From: Streptomyces sp. NBC_00620
Lineage (GTDB): Bacteria > Actinomycetota > Actinomycetes > Streptomycetales > Streptomycetaceae
Assembly (NCBI RefSeq): GCF_026341825.1
Contig: NZ_JAPENY010000001.1
Span: 2,914,001 to 2,978,000 of the forward strand
DNA: 64,000 nucleotides
Direction: 5' to 3'
Part shown: piece by piece, positions 33,168 through 40,939 of the stretch
Layout: every line of letters starts with the position of its first letter
Position numbering within the stretch: the stretch's first letter is position 1
Notes under the pieces: model-generated
Database searches by the model: none
What the model saw: the letters and a program-made list of their open reading frames with translations, nothing else
Told to the model about the DNA's origin: nothing
Translations under genes and position numbers: made by a program

Positions 33168-34648
33168 ACCGCACCACCCTGTCCCTGATCGCCGGCACCA
33201 CCGCGCTGGCCGCCGTCACCGGCTTCGCCGCGCTCAGCGCGCCGGACGCGTCGGGCGACGGCACCGTGAAGACGGCCGCCCGGCTGCCCGTCGAGCGCAC
33301 CAGCCTGCTCTGCCCGCAGCCGAGCACCTCCGACCTCGCCGAGACCGCGTACACGTCCTTCACGCCCGTCTCCGAGGGCACCGGCGACAGCGGCAAGGCC
33401 GAACTCCAGGTCGCGACCGAGGAGTCGGCGGACGGCGGCGCCGACGACAAGGCCGAAAAGCCCGTTCTGGAGGTCAAGGAGCCCGGCAAGCCGGCCACCG
33501 GCGACAGCTCGGGCGCAGAGGCCCCGGCTTTGGTCGGCACCGCCGAGGGCAAGTTCGCGTCCGGCTGGACCGTCCAGGAGACCACGGAGGTCGCCGCGGG
33601 CACCGGCCGTGGCCTGCTCGGCACCAACTGCACCGCTCCGGACACCGAGTTCTGGTTCCCGGGCGCCAGCACCGCCGACGCCCGCACCGACTATGTGCAC
33701 TTGACCAACCCCGACGACTCCGCCGCCGTCGTCGACATCGAGCTGTACGACAAGGACGGCACCCTCAAGTCCCCGCTGGGCGAGGGCATCACGGTCCAGC
33801 CGCACTCCAGCGACGCGATCCTCCTGAACACGCTCACGGGCGATCCGCAGACCGACCTCACCGTGCACGTGACGGTCCGCAGCGGCCGCGTGGGAGCCGC
33901 CGTGCAGGCACTGGACGACAAGATCGGCGGTGACTGGCTGGCCGCCTCCACCGACCCGGCCGGCAGCCTCGTCCTGCCCGGCATCCCGAAGGACGCCACG
34001 TCCGTGCGCCTGGTCGCCTTCGTGCCCGGCGACACCGACGCGGATCTGAAGGTGCGCCTCGCCGCGCCCTCGGGCCTGATCACGCCCGCGGGCAACGAGA
34101 CCCTGCACGTGAAGTCCGGCATGACGGCCGCCGTGGACCTCGGTGACCTGACGCGCGGTGAGGCGGGCTCCCTGGTGCTCACGCCCACCAGTACGTCGGT
34201 GCCGGTCGTCGCCGCCCTGCGGGTCGTCCGCGGCAAGGGCGACAAGCAGGAGACGGCGTTCATCCCCGCCACCGGCCCGGTGGCCGCCCGCGCGACGGTC
34301 GCCGACAACACGTCGAAGGCCTCCACCCTCACCCTGACCGCCGCAGGCAAGGCCGCCGAGGTCAAGGTCACCGCGTCCGCGGGCAGCGAGGGCGGTACGG
34401 CGGTGACGAAGACGTTCACCATCAAGGCCGGGACGACGGAGAACATCGAGGCGCCGGTCCCGAGCGGCCTCAAGGGGACGTACGCGCTGACCGTGGAGCC
34501 GGTCTCCGGCGGCTCCGTCTACGCCTCCCGGATGCTCACCGCCACCGAGAACGGCGTCCCGGGCTTCACGATCCAGACCCTTCCGGACGACCGCGGGACG
34601 GTGGCGGTGCCGGAGGCCGAGCAGGATCTTTCGGTGCTGCAGAAGTAG
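33164..34648 (+). CDS. DUF5719 family exported protein
   Basis: A 494-residue protein with an N-terminal signal or anchor helix (LSLIAGTTALAAVTGFAAL), then an all-beta-looking exported body rich in Asp, Thr and Gly (FWFPGASTADARTDYVHLTN, VPVVAALRVVRG). It matches the DUF5719 family that accompanies the giant glycosyltransferase in actinobacteria. No catalytic motif is visible; it may stabilise or present the glycosyltransferase product at the cell surface. Its GTG overlaps the upstream stop by 4 bp. The first third is acidic and contains low-complexity stretches (GGADDKAEKPV). Confidence 0.82.
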   Translation: MNRTTLSLIAGTTALAAVTGFAALSAPDASGDGTVKTAARLPVERTSLLCPQPSTSDLAETAYTSFTPVSEGTGDSGKAELQVATEESADGGADDKAEKPVLEVKEPGKPATGDSSGAEAPALVGTAEGKFASGWTVQETTEVAAGTGRGLLGTNCTAPDTEFWFPGASTADARTDYVHLTNPDDSAAVVDIELYDKDGTLKSPLGEGITVQPHSSDAILLNTLTGDPQTDLTVHVTVRSGRVGAAVQALDDKIGGDWLAASTDPAGSLVLPGIPKDATSVRLVAFVPGDTDADLKVRLAAPSGLITPAGNETLHVKSGMTAAVDLGDLTRGEAGSLVLTPTSTSVPVVAALRVVRGKGDKQETAFIPATGPVAARATVADNTSKASTLTLTAAGKAAEVKVTASAGSEGGTAVTKTFTIKAGTTENIEAPVPSGLKGTYALTVEPVSGGSVYASRMLTATENGVPGFTIQTLPDDRGTVAVPEAEQDLSVLQK

Positions 34649-34656
34649 TGCTCCGG

Positions 34657-34686
34657 CAGGTGGTGATCCAGCAGGTGGTGATCCAG
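34657..34686. repeat. 15-bp tandem duplication after DUF5719
   Basis: CAGGTGGTGATCCAG is repeated exactly, at 34657-34671 and 34672-34686, right after the stop codon, with a partial third unit. This looks like replication slippage. Confidence 0.75.
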
Positions 34687-34692
34687 CGGTGG

Positions 34693-34721
34693 TCCGCCGG
34701 GGTGCGCACGGCCCCGGTGGA
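34693..34721. terminator. Hairpin between DUF5719 and metallopeptidase genes
   Basis: A 10-bp stem (34693-34702 with 34712-34721, one G-U pair) with a 9-nt loop lies between the two convergent stops and can act for both. Confidence 0.6.
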
Positions 34722-34723
34722 CC

Positions 34724-35173
34724 TCAGTCCTCGCCGTACCGCGGATCCACCGTCTCCGGAGTGAGCCCCAGCAGCTCCGCGACCTGCTCCACGACGACCT
34801 CGTGCACCAGGGCGGCGCGTTCGTCGCGGCCCTTGGTGCGGATCTCGACGGGGCGGCGGTAGACGACCACGCGCGCGGGATGGCCCTCACGTGCCTGGAT
34901 CGTGCCGCCCAGGGGCACCGCCTCGTCGCTCCAGCCGTCTCCGGAGCCCTCCAGGCGGGGCACCTCCAGGACGATGAAGTCGATGTCGGCGAGCTGCGGC
35001 CAGCGCCGCTCCAGCCGCTCCACGGAGTCCTGCACCAGGTCCGCGAACACCTCGGCACGGCTCGCGGCCAGCGGCACCTGGGGTGGCGCGACGGGGCCAC
35101 GCATGCCCCTGCCATGGCGGTCACGACGGCGGGGCCCTGGTGCGGCGGCACGGGGAGGTACGGGGTTGTCCAT
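34724..35173 (-). CDS. Zincin-like metallopeptidase family protein with degenerate HExxH
   Basis: A 149-residue protein of the actinobacterial zincin_1/metallopeptidase family next to DUF3499. The sequence RAEVFADLVQDSVERLERRWPQLADIDFIVLEVP and the late VVVYRRPVEIRTKGRDE match that family. The motif that should read HExxH is HEVVVEQ, so the second zinc His is absent. It may therefore not be a zinc protease. The ATG at 35173 is chosen; the frame stays open to 35356 with non-homologous sequence. It is convergent with DUF5719 and divergent from DUF3499. Confidence 0.8.
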   Translation of the reverse strand: MDNPVPPRAAAPGPRRRDRHGRGMRGPVAPPQVPLAASRAEVFADLVQDSVERLERRWPQLADIDFIVLEVPRLEGSGDGWSDEAVPLGGTIQAREGHPARVVVYRRPVEIRTKGRDERAALVHEVVVEQVAELLGLTPETVDPRYGED

Positions 35174-35548
35174 CACTGACGAAGAGTAGTCCTCGTCAGG
35201 GTGGTGTGCCCGACCCCCACGCGGTGGACGGGAAGCGGTGCGGGATCTTGCTCTGTGATCGATGGGGATCTCGCTCCGTGACATTCCGGATGTCGCTGGA
35301 TGACCATTCCAGCCAAGCTTGGGCTCGATTCCGTATCCCTCAAGACCGTCACTCACATGGCAATTGACATGATTTGCGCCAAGTGGTGACCGGTTTCAGG
35401 TCTGTTCGGCACCGTGACACGTGATGTCACCCCAGGTCAGGGCCGCGTGTACGGACGTTGATGTGGGCGGCCTCACAGCACGACACGGTGGGGTGACCTG
35501 GGAGAGAGTCGTCGCGGCCCGCTCAAGAGTGCGGTACCGTCCAACGTC
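35174..35548. other. Divergent intergenic region with operator-like palindromes
   Basis: This 375-bp region separates the metallopeptidase and DUF3499 genes. It contains the 17-bp palindrome GTGACACGTGATGTCAC (35414-35430) directly followed by CCCAGGTCA (35431-35439), whose inverted partner TGACCTGGG is at 35494-35502. I see no gene in it. Confidence 0.6.
35414..35502. promoter_or_regulatory. Operator-like inverted repeats upstream of DUF3499
   Basis: GTGACA-CGTGA-TGTCAC is a perfect 6+6 bp dyad; the following CCCAGGTCA pairs with TGACCTGGG 54 bp downstream. They lie 47-135 bp upstream of the DUF3499 GTG. The binding factor is unknown. Confidence 0.4.
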
Positions 35549-35923
35549 GTGAGCCCTGTACGTCGCTGTTCGCGCACCGCTTGCGGCCGTCCCGCCGTCG
35601 CGACGCTGACGTACGTCTACGCCGACTCGACCGCGGTCCTCGGCCCGCTCGCCACCTACGCCGAACCCCACTGCTACGACCTGTGTGCCGAGCACTCCGA
35701 GCGCCTCACCGCGCCGCGCGGCTGGGAGGTCGTCCGGCTCGCCGACTCCTCGGCTCCCTCCCGCCCCACCGGTGACGATCTGGAAGCGCTCGCCAACGCG
35801 GTGCGTGAGGCGGCCCGTCCGCAGCAGCGCGCGGCGGGCGCCGGTGGCAGCGCGCGTACGGCGGACCCGATGGAGGTCGCGCGCCGCGGCCATCTGCGGG
35901 TGCTGCGCTCGCCGGACTCCTGA
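35549..35923 (+). CDS. DUF3499 family protein
   Basis: A 124-residue actinobacterial protein of unknown function. The N-terminal half has a CSRTAC pair and an HCYDLCAEHSERL pair, a likely zinc ribbon of two Cys pairs. The C-terminal half is basic and Ala/Arg-rich, probably disordered. It starts at GTG 35549. In many actinobacteria DUF3499, a metallopeptidase and a phosphomannomutase are adjacent; here a lactate permease gene is placed between DUF3499 and manB. Confidence 0.88.
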   Translation: MSPVRRCSRTACGRPAVATLTYVYADSTAVLGPLATYAEPHCYDLCAEHSERLTAPRGWEVVRLADSSAPSRPTGDDLEALANAVREAARPQQRAAGAGGSARTADPMEVARRGHLRVLRSPDS

Positions 35924-36042
35924 GCTCCACTTACCCGGCCGCACGCCCTTTCCCTGCCTGACCTGGCTGAACTCCCCCTCCCTGACGGGAACTTCACCTC
36001 GGTGCATGTTCCGTGCACGTTTCACTCAGCGGCGTACAAGTA

Positions 36043-36071
36043 TTGACGCGAACCTGTCATGGACGGACTAT
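36043..36071 (+). promoter_or_regulatory. Candidate promoter of the lactate permease gene
   Basis: TTGACG (36043-36048) and GACTAT (36066-36071) are spaced by 17 nt. It overlaps the upstream in-frame ATG at 36059, which therefore would not be translated. A small hairpin TTCCGC-ATC-GCGGAA (36095-36109) lies just before the ribosome binding site. Confidence 0.45.
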
Positions 36072-36124
36072 GCCTCCGCCAGCGAGAAACCGCTTTCCGC
36101 ATCGCGGAATCCGAGGAGGCGCCC

Positions 36125-37741
36125 GTGTACGTCCAGGAACTGGAACCCGTGGCCGGCTCGCTCGGCCTGTCCGCCCTCGTCGCGACCCTGCCCCTCGTCA
36201 TTGTCCTGATCCTGCTCGGCGGCGTCCGCATGAAGGCGCACCTGGCAGGACTGATCGGGCTCCTGGCCGCCGCACTGGTCGCGTGGCTCGCGTACGGCAT
36301 GCCGGTCGGACAGACGCTCTCCAGCGCCGCCCAAGGGGCCGTATTCGGCCTCTTCCCCATCCTGTGGATCGTCGTCAACGCCCTGTGGGTGTACCGGATG
36401 ACGGTCCACACCCGGCACTTCGACATCCTGCGCCGCTCCTTCGGGCGGCTGTCCGACGATCCGCGCATCCAGGCCCTCGTGGTCGCGTTCTGCTTCGGTG
36501 CGCTCCTGGAAGCCCTCGCGGGCTTCGGCGCGCCCGTCGCGATCTGCTCGGTGATGCTGGTCGCCCTCGGCTTCGACCCGGTGCGCGCCGCGGTGGTCGC
36601 GCTGGTCGCCAACACCGCTCCGGTCGCCTTCGGCGCGATGGGCACGCCGGTCGTCACACTCGCCCAAGTCACCGGTCTGCCACTGGACTCCGTCGCCTCC
36701 GTAGTGGGCCGTCAGACGCCTCTGCTGGCCCTCGTCGTACCGCTCGTGCTCGTCTTCCTGGTCGACGGGCGGCGCGGGCTGCGCGAGACCTGGGTGCCCG
36801 CCCTGGTGTGCGGGATCGCCTTCGCCGCCGCCCAGTTCGCCGCCTCCAACTATGTCTCTCCGCAACTCGCCGACATCGGGGCCGCCTTGGCCGGAGCGGG
36901 CGCCCTGGTCGCCGTACCGCACGCGCGCAGGCCCGCCGCCGAGCCCGTACGCGTGGCGGTCCTGACCGGCGTACGCAGCGAGGACCTGGACGAGGAGGAC
37001 CCGCGGCCCGAAGTCGTGCGCGCCTACTCCCCGTACGCGCTGATCGTCGTCATCTTCTCCATCGCCCAGATCCCCGCGGTGAAGGACTGGCTGGCCCAGG
37101 CGACACGCGTCTTCGACTGGCCGTTCCTGAACGTGGTCAATCCGGACGGCGAGCCGGTAGGCGGCAATGTCTTCACGCTGCCGCTGGTGTCGACCGGCGG
37201 CACACTCGTGCTGCTCGCCGGGCTGTGCACGGCCGTCGTACTCGGGGTGCACGCGCGCGTGGCGGTCAGGGAATGGGCCGCGACGGTGCACGAGTTGAGG
37301 TTCGCGATCCTCACCGTGACGTCCGTGCTGGCCCTCGCCTACGTCATGAACCTCTCCGGACAGGCCGCCACGATCGGCCACTTCGTAGCGGCGGCCGGCG
37401 CGGGGCTCGCCTTCCTGTCACCGGTTCTGGGCTGGTTCGGCGTCGCCGTCTCCGGCTCCGACACCTCGGCGAACGCCCTCTTCGGTGCCCTCCAGGTGAG
37501 CGCGGCAAGGGAGTCGGGACTGTCCCCCGAACTGCTCGCCGCCGGCAACAGCTCGGGCGGCGTCCTCGGCAAGATGATCTCGCCGCAGAACCTGACCATC
37601 GCTTGCGCGGCGGTCGGACTCGCGGGCCGCGAAGGCGACGTGCTGCGCAAGGTGCTGCCGTGGAGCATCGGGCTGCTGTTGATCATGTGCCTGATCGTGG
37701 CGGGGCAGAGCACGCCGGTCCTGGGGTGGATGCTGCCGTGA
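36125..37741 (+). CDS. L-lactate permease (LctP family)
   Basis: A 538-residue proton-coupled lactate/glycolate permease with at least twelve hydrophobic segments. Family signatures include LIWIVVNALWVYRM-like, GFGAPVAICSVMLVALGF, NTAPVAFGAMGTPV, VSGSDTSANALFGALQ and the C-terminal NSSGGVLGKMISPQNL. GTG 36125 is chosen over the ATG at 36059 because GAGGAGG sits just upstream and a promoter overlaps the earlier ATG. It is the only plain nutrient uptake gene here, with no lactate dehydrogenase nearby, and interrupts the usual DUF3499-manB neighbourhood. Confidence 0.92.
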   Translation: MYVQELEPVAGSLGLSALVATLPLVIVLILLGGVRMKAHLAGLIGLLAAALVAWLAYGMPVGQTLSSAAQGAVFGLFPILWIVVNALWVYRMTVHTRHFDILRRSFGRLSDDPRIQALVVAFCFGALLEALAGFGAPVAICSVMLVALGFDPVRAAVVALVANTAPVAFGAMGTPVVTLAQVTGLPLDSVASVVGRQTPLLALVVPLVLVFLVDGRRGLRETWVPALVCGIAFAAAQFAASNYVSPQLADIGAALAGAGALVAVPHARRPAAEPVRVAVLTGVRSEDLDEEDPRPEVVRAYSPYALIVVIFSIAQIPAVKDWLAQATRVFDWPFLNVVNPDGEPVGGNVFTLPLVSTGGTLVLLAGLCTAVVLGVHARVAVREWAATVHELRFAILTVTSVLALAYVMNLSGQAATIGHFVAAAGAGLAFLSPVLGWFGVAVSGSDTSANALFGALQVSAARESGLSPELLAAGNSSGGVLGKMISPQNLTIACAAVGLAGREGDVLRKVLPWSIGLLLIMCLIVAGQSTPVLGWMLP

Positions 37742-37894
37742 CAGGGCGGGGTCGGCTTGCCGCGGCGTGTTACCCCCAGGTGACAATGCGAGCCCGCAGA
37801 TGACGGATGGGCATCCGCTCAGCCACCGCAGGCAGGGCTGTCGGTCCGGCCAGGTAGTTTGAGCCGACCGAATTGGATTTATGGAGGGTTGGTC

Positions 37895-39262
37895 GTGACT
37901 GCTGATCTGTCGCAGCTCGTGAAGGCGTACGACGTACGCGGTGTGGTCCCGGACCAGTGGGACGAGGCACTGGCCGAGCTGTTCGGAGCGGCCTTCGTCC
38001 AGGTGACAGATGCGGACGCGATCGTGATCGGGTACGACATGCGGCCCTCGTCGCCCGGCCTGTCGCGCGCCTTCGCGCGCGGTGCGGCGGCGCGCGGTGT
38101 CGACGTCACCGAGATCGGGCTGTGCTCGACCGACCAGCTCTACTACGCGTCGGGCGCCTTCGACCTGCCGGGCGCCATGTTCACGGCCTCGCACAACCCC
38201 GCCCAGTACAACGGCATCAAGATGTGCCGGGCGGGCGCGGCCCCGGTCGGGCAGGACACCGGACTCTCCGAGATCCGCGGCCTCGTCGAGTCCTGGCTCG
38301 ACTCGGGTGCCCCGGCGCCCTCGGACGTGACGCCGGGAACGATCACGCAGCGTGACACGTTGAAGGATTACGCGGCGCACCTCCGCGGCCTCGTCGACCT
38401 GACCTCCATCCGCCCCCTGAAGGTCGTCGTCGACGCGGGCAACGGCATGGGCGGGCACACGGTCCCGACGGTCTTCGACGGACTGCCCCTCGACCTGGTC
38501 CCGATGTACTTCGAGTTGGACGGCACGTTCCCGAACCACGAGGCGAACCCGCTCGACCCGGCGAACATCGTCGACCTCCAGAAGCGCGTCCGCGAGGAGG
38601 GCGCCGACCTCGGCATCGCCTTCGACGGCGACGCCGACCGCTGCTTCGTCGTCGACGAGCGCGGCGAGCCGGTCTCCCCGTCCGCGATCACGGCCCTGGT
38701 CGCCGCCCGCGAGCTGGCCAGGAACGGCGGCAAGGGCACGGTCATCCACAACCTGATCACGTCCTGGTCGGTCCCGGAGGTCGTCCGGGAGAACGGCGGC
38801 ACGCCGGTACGCACGCGCGTGGGCCACTCCTTCATCAAGGCCGAGATGGCGACGTCCGGCGCGATCTTCGGCGGCGAGCACTCCGCGCACTACTACTTCA
38901 AGGACTTCTGGAACGCGGACACGGGCATGCTGGCAGCCCTCCACGTCCTCGCCGCCCTCGGCGGCCAGGAGGGCACTCTCTCCGCCCTCGTCGCCCAGTA
39001 CGACCGCTACGCCGGCTCCGGCGAGATCAACTCCACGGTCGACGACCAGAAGGCCCGCCTCGCCGCGATCAAGACCACCTACGAGGGCCGCGAGGGCATC
39101 ACCCTCGACGAACTGGACGGCCTCACGGTCACCGCCGAGGACTGGTGGTTCAACGTCCGCCCCTCCAACACCGAACCGCTGCTCCGCCTGAACGCGGAGG
39201 CGCGCGACGAGGCGACGATGGAGAAGATGCGGGACGAGGTCCTGGGCATCATCAGGGGCTGA
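37895..39262 (+). CDS. manB: Phosphomannomutase/phosphoglucomutase (ManB)
   Basis: A 455-residue alpha-D-phosphohexomutase that interconverts mannose-6-phosphate and mannose-1-phosphate. The catalytic phosphoserine loop is FTASHNPAQYNG, the metal loop is FDGDADRC, the sugar-binding loop is GGEHSAHYYFKD, and the phosphate loop is NVRPSNTEPLLRLN. The start is GTG at 37895 with GGAGGG upstream. With manA it supplies mannose-1-phosphate for GDP-mannose and hence for glycoprotein, lipoglycan or wall glycan synthesis. Confidence 0.95.
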   Translation: MTADLSQLVKAYDVRGVVPDQWDEALAELFGAAFVQVTDADAIVIGYDMRPSSPGLSRAFARGAAARGVDVTEIGLCSTDQLYYASGAFDLPGAMFTASHNPAQYNGIKMCRAGAAPVGQDTGLSEIRGLVESWLDSGAPAPSDVTPGTITQRDTLKDYAAHLRGLVDLTSIRPLKVVVDAGNGMGGHTVPTVFDGLPLDLVPMYFELDGTFPNHEANPLDPANIVDLQKRVREEGADLGIAFDGDADRCFVVDERGEPVSPSAITALVAARELARNGGKGTVIHNLITSWSVPEVVRENGGTPVRTRVGHSFIKAEMATSGAIFGGEHSAHYYFKDFWNADTGMLAALHVLAALGGQEGTLSALVAQYDRYAGSGEINSTVDDQKARLAAIKTTYEGREGITLDELDGLTVTAEDWWFNVRPSNTEPLLRLNAEARDEATMEKMRDEVLGIIRG

Positions 39263-39297
39263 GCCTTCCCTCGGCCGGCGCTAGAAGTCTTTAGCCC

Positions 39298-39395
39298 GTC
39301 CGGCGTTTGAGGACGAGCGCGCAAGCGCGACAGGGGGGTCTGGGGGCGCAGCCCCCAGGTACGGGACGGGTAGGGGCGGAGGGGGCGAAAACCCC
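39298..39395. repeat. 98-bp dispersed repeat, copy 2
   Basis: It has the same GTCCGGCGTTTGAGGACGAG start and the same CTGGGGGC/GCCCCCAG hairpin and GC-rich end as copy 1, but its 15-nt centre reads CGCGCAAGCGCGACA, a CGCGC/GCGCG hairpin. It lies downstream of manB. Apart from the centre the two copies differ at about one base. Confidence 0.85.
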
Positions 39396-39525
39396 ACCCA
39401 CCCCAGCCCGCACCCAGTCAGCACCCCTGAGCGCACCCCCTCCAAGCCAGCGCCGCGCCCCCGCACACAGCCCCCCACAGCGGTACCCTGACCAGGCCGC
39501 ATCCACCTGTTCGGAAGGACACACC

Positions 39526-39696
39526 ATGCCGCTCGAAGCCGGCCTCCTGGAGATCCTCGCCTGCCCGGCCTGCCACGCCCCGCTCAAGGAGCAGGAGAGC
39601 GAGCTGATCTGCACCGGCAACGACTGCGGCCTCGCGTACCCCGTCCGTGACGGCATCCCCGTACTGCTCGTCGACGAGGCCCGCCGCCCCGCGTAA
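39526..39696 (+). CDS. Trm112 family protein
   Basis: A 56-residue Trm112/UPF0434 protein with a zinc-binding fold: [13 protein letters not shown] supplies one Cys pair and [21 protein letters not shown] the other. Bacterial members often accompany methyltransferases or glycan enzymes. The ATG follows GGAAGG. It precedes the SIS-domain gene by 27 bp on the same strand and is probably co-transcribed with it and manA. Confidence 0.88.
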   Translation: MPLEAGLLEILACPACHAPLKEQESELICTGNDCGLAYPVRDGIPVLLVDEARRPA

Positions 39697-39723
39697 CGAC
39701 CCGGCGATCGGAGGCTGCCGCCC

Positions 39724-40851
39724 ATGCTCGACGAATCGCTGCTCGACACCCCCGAGGCACTGGCCCAGGCGGACCGCCGGGGCCTCCTCAGGGGGGCTGC
39801 CGAAGCAGGCGCCCATGTGCGCACCGCCGCCCGGCACGCCGCCGAGGCCGGCATCGCGGAGCTCAAGCCGGACGGCCGCCCGCGCGGCGTCCTGATCGCG
39901 GGCCCGGGCACCGCGGCCACCTGCGTCGCCGACCTGCTCGGCACCCTGGCCGGCGCGGGCTGCCCGGTCACCCGGCTGAGCCCCACCGGCGTCGCCCCCG
40001 CCGCCGGCGCCCTGCGCTGGGAACTCCCCGGCTGGGCGGGCCCCGTGGACCTGCTCCTGGTCGCCACCCCCGACGGCTCCGAGCCGGGCCTCTCGCTCCT
40101 GATCGAGCAGGCCTACCGCCGCGGCTGCGCCGTAGCCGCCGTGGCCCCGCCCCAGTCCCCGCTGTCCGAGGCGGTGGAAGGCGCGCACGGCCTGTTCGTA
40201 GCCCTGGCGACCACCCCGTACGAGCAGGACGAGCCCGCGGCCGCGTCCGCCCCCGGCGTCCTGTGGGCGCTGCTCACCCCGCTGCTCGCGCTCCTCGACC
40301 GCACCGGCCTGCTCACGGCGCCCCCGGAGGCCATCCAGAAGGTCGCCGACCGCCTCGACGCCGTCGCCGAGCGCTGTGGCCCGGCGATCGCGACGTACAG
40401 CAACCCCGCCAAGACCCTGGCCGCCGAACTCGCCGAGGCGCTCCCGGTGATCTGGACCGAGGGCTCGTCCGCGGGCCCGGCGGGCCGCCGCTTCGCCGCC
40501 ACACTCGCCGAACTGGCCGGACGCCCCGCGCTCACCGGCGAGTTGCCCGAGGCGCTCGCCGCGCACACCGCGCTGCTGGCCGGCGCGCTGGCCGCCGGCG
40601 CCGACCCCGACGACTTCTTCCGCGACCGCGTCGAGGAGCAACAGGCCATCCACGCGCGCGTGGTGCTCCTCCGCGACCGCCCGACAGGCGGCCTCACCGC
40701 CGCCCCGGCCGCCCGCGAACTCGCCCTCAGCCACGACACCGCGATCAGCGAGCTCGAACCCGAGGAGGGCGGCGAGCTGGAGACCCTCGCGGAACTGATC
40801 GCCATCACGGATTTCGCCGCCGTTTACCTGGCGCTCGCTTCAGGGGCCTGA
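39724..40851 (+). CDS. SIS-domain protein (phosphoglucose/phosphomannose isomerase-like)
   Basis: A 375-residue protein of the bifunctional phosphoglucose/phosphomannose isomerase-like SIS family. The first SIS domain is recognisable by the ALRWELPGWAGPVDLLLVATPDGSEPG region. The C-terminal half (LAEALPVIWTEGSSAGPAGRRFAATLAELAG) resembles the PMI_C domain. The Ser/Thr sugar-phosphate loop is not as clean as in proven isomerases. It begins at an ATG with GGAGG upstream and lies between Trm112 and manA, so it probably feeds mannose metabolism or regulates it. Catalysis is likely but unproven. Confidence 0.83.
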   Translation: MLDESLLDTPEALAQADRRGLLRGAAEAGAHVRTAARHAAEAGIAELKPDGRPRGVLIAGPGTAATCVADLLGTLAGAGCPVTRLSPTGVAPAAGALRWELPGWAGPVDLLLVATPDGSEPGLSLLIEQAYRRGCAVAAVAPPQSPLSEAVEGAHGLFVALATTPYEQDEPAAASAPGVLWALLTPLLALLDRTGLLTAPPEAIQKVADRLDAVAERCGPAIATYSNPAKTLAAELAEALPVIWTEGSSAGPAGRRFAATLAELAGRPALTGELPEALAAHTALLAGALAAGADPDDFFRDRVEEQQAIHARVVLLRDRPTGGLTAAPAARELALSHDTAISELEPEEGGELETLAELIAITDFAAVYLALASGA

Positions 40852-40939
40852 TCTGGACGCACACGGGGCAGCCCGCACCGGACCCCGCACGGCGACAAAC
40901 GCCCGCTGACCAGCGTACGTATGGAGAGAACGACACACT

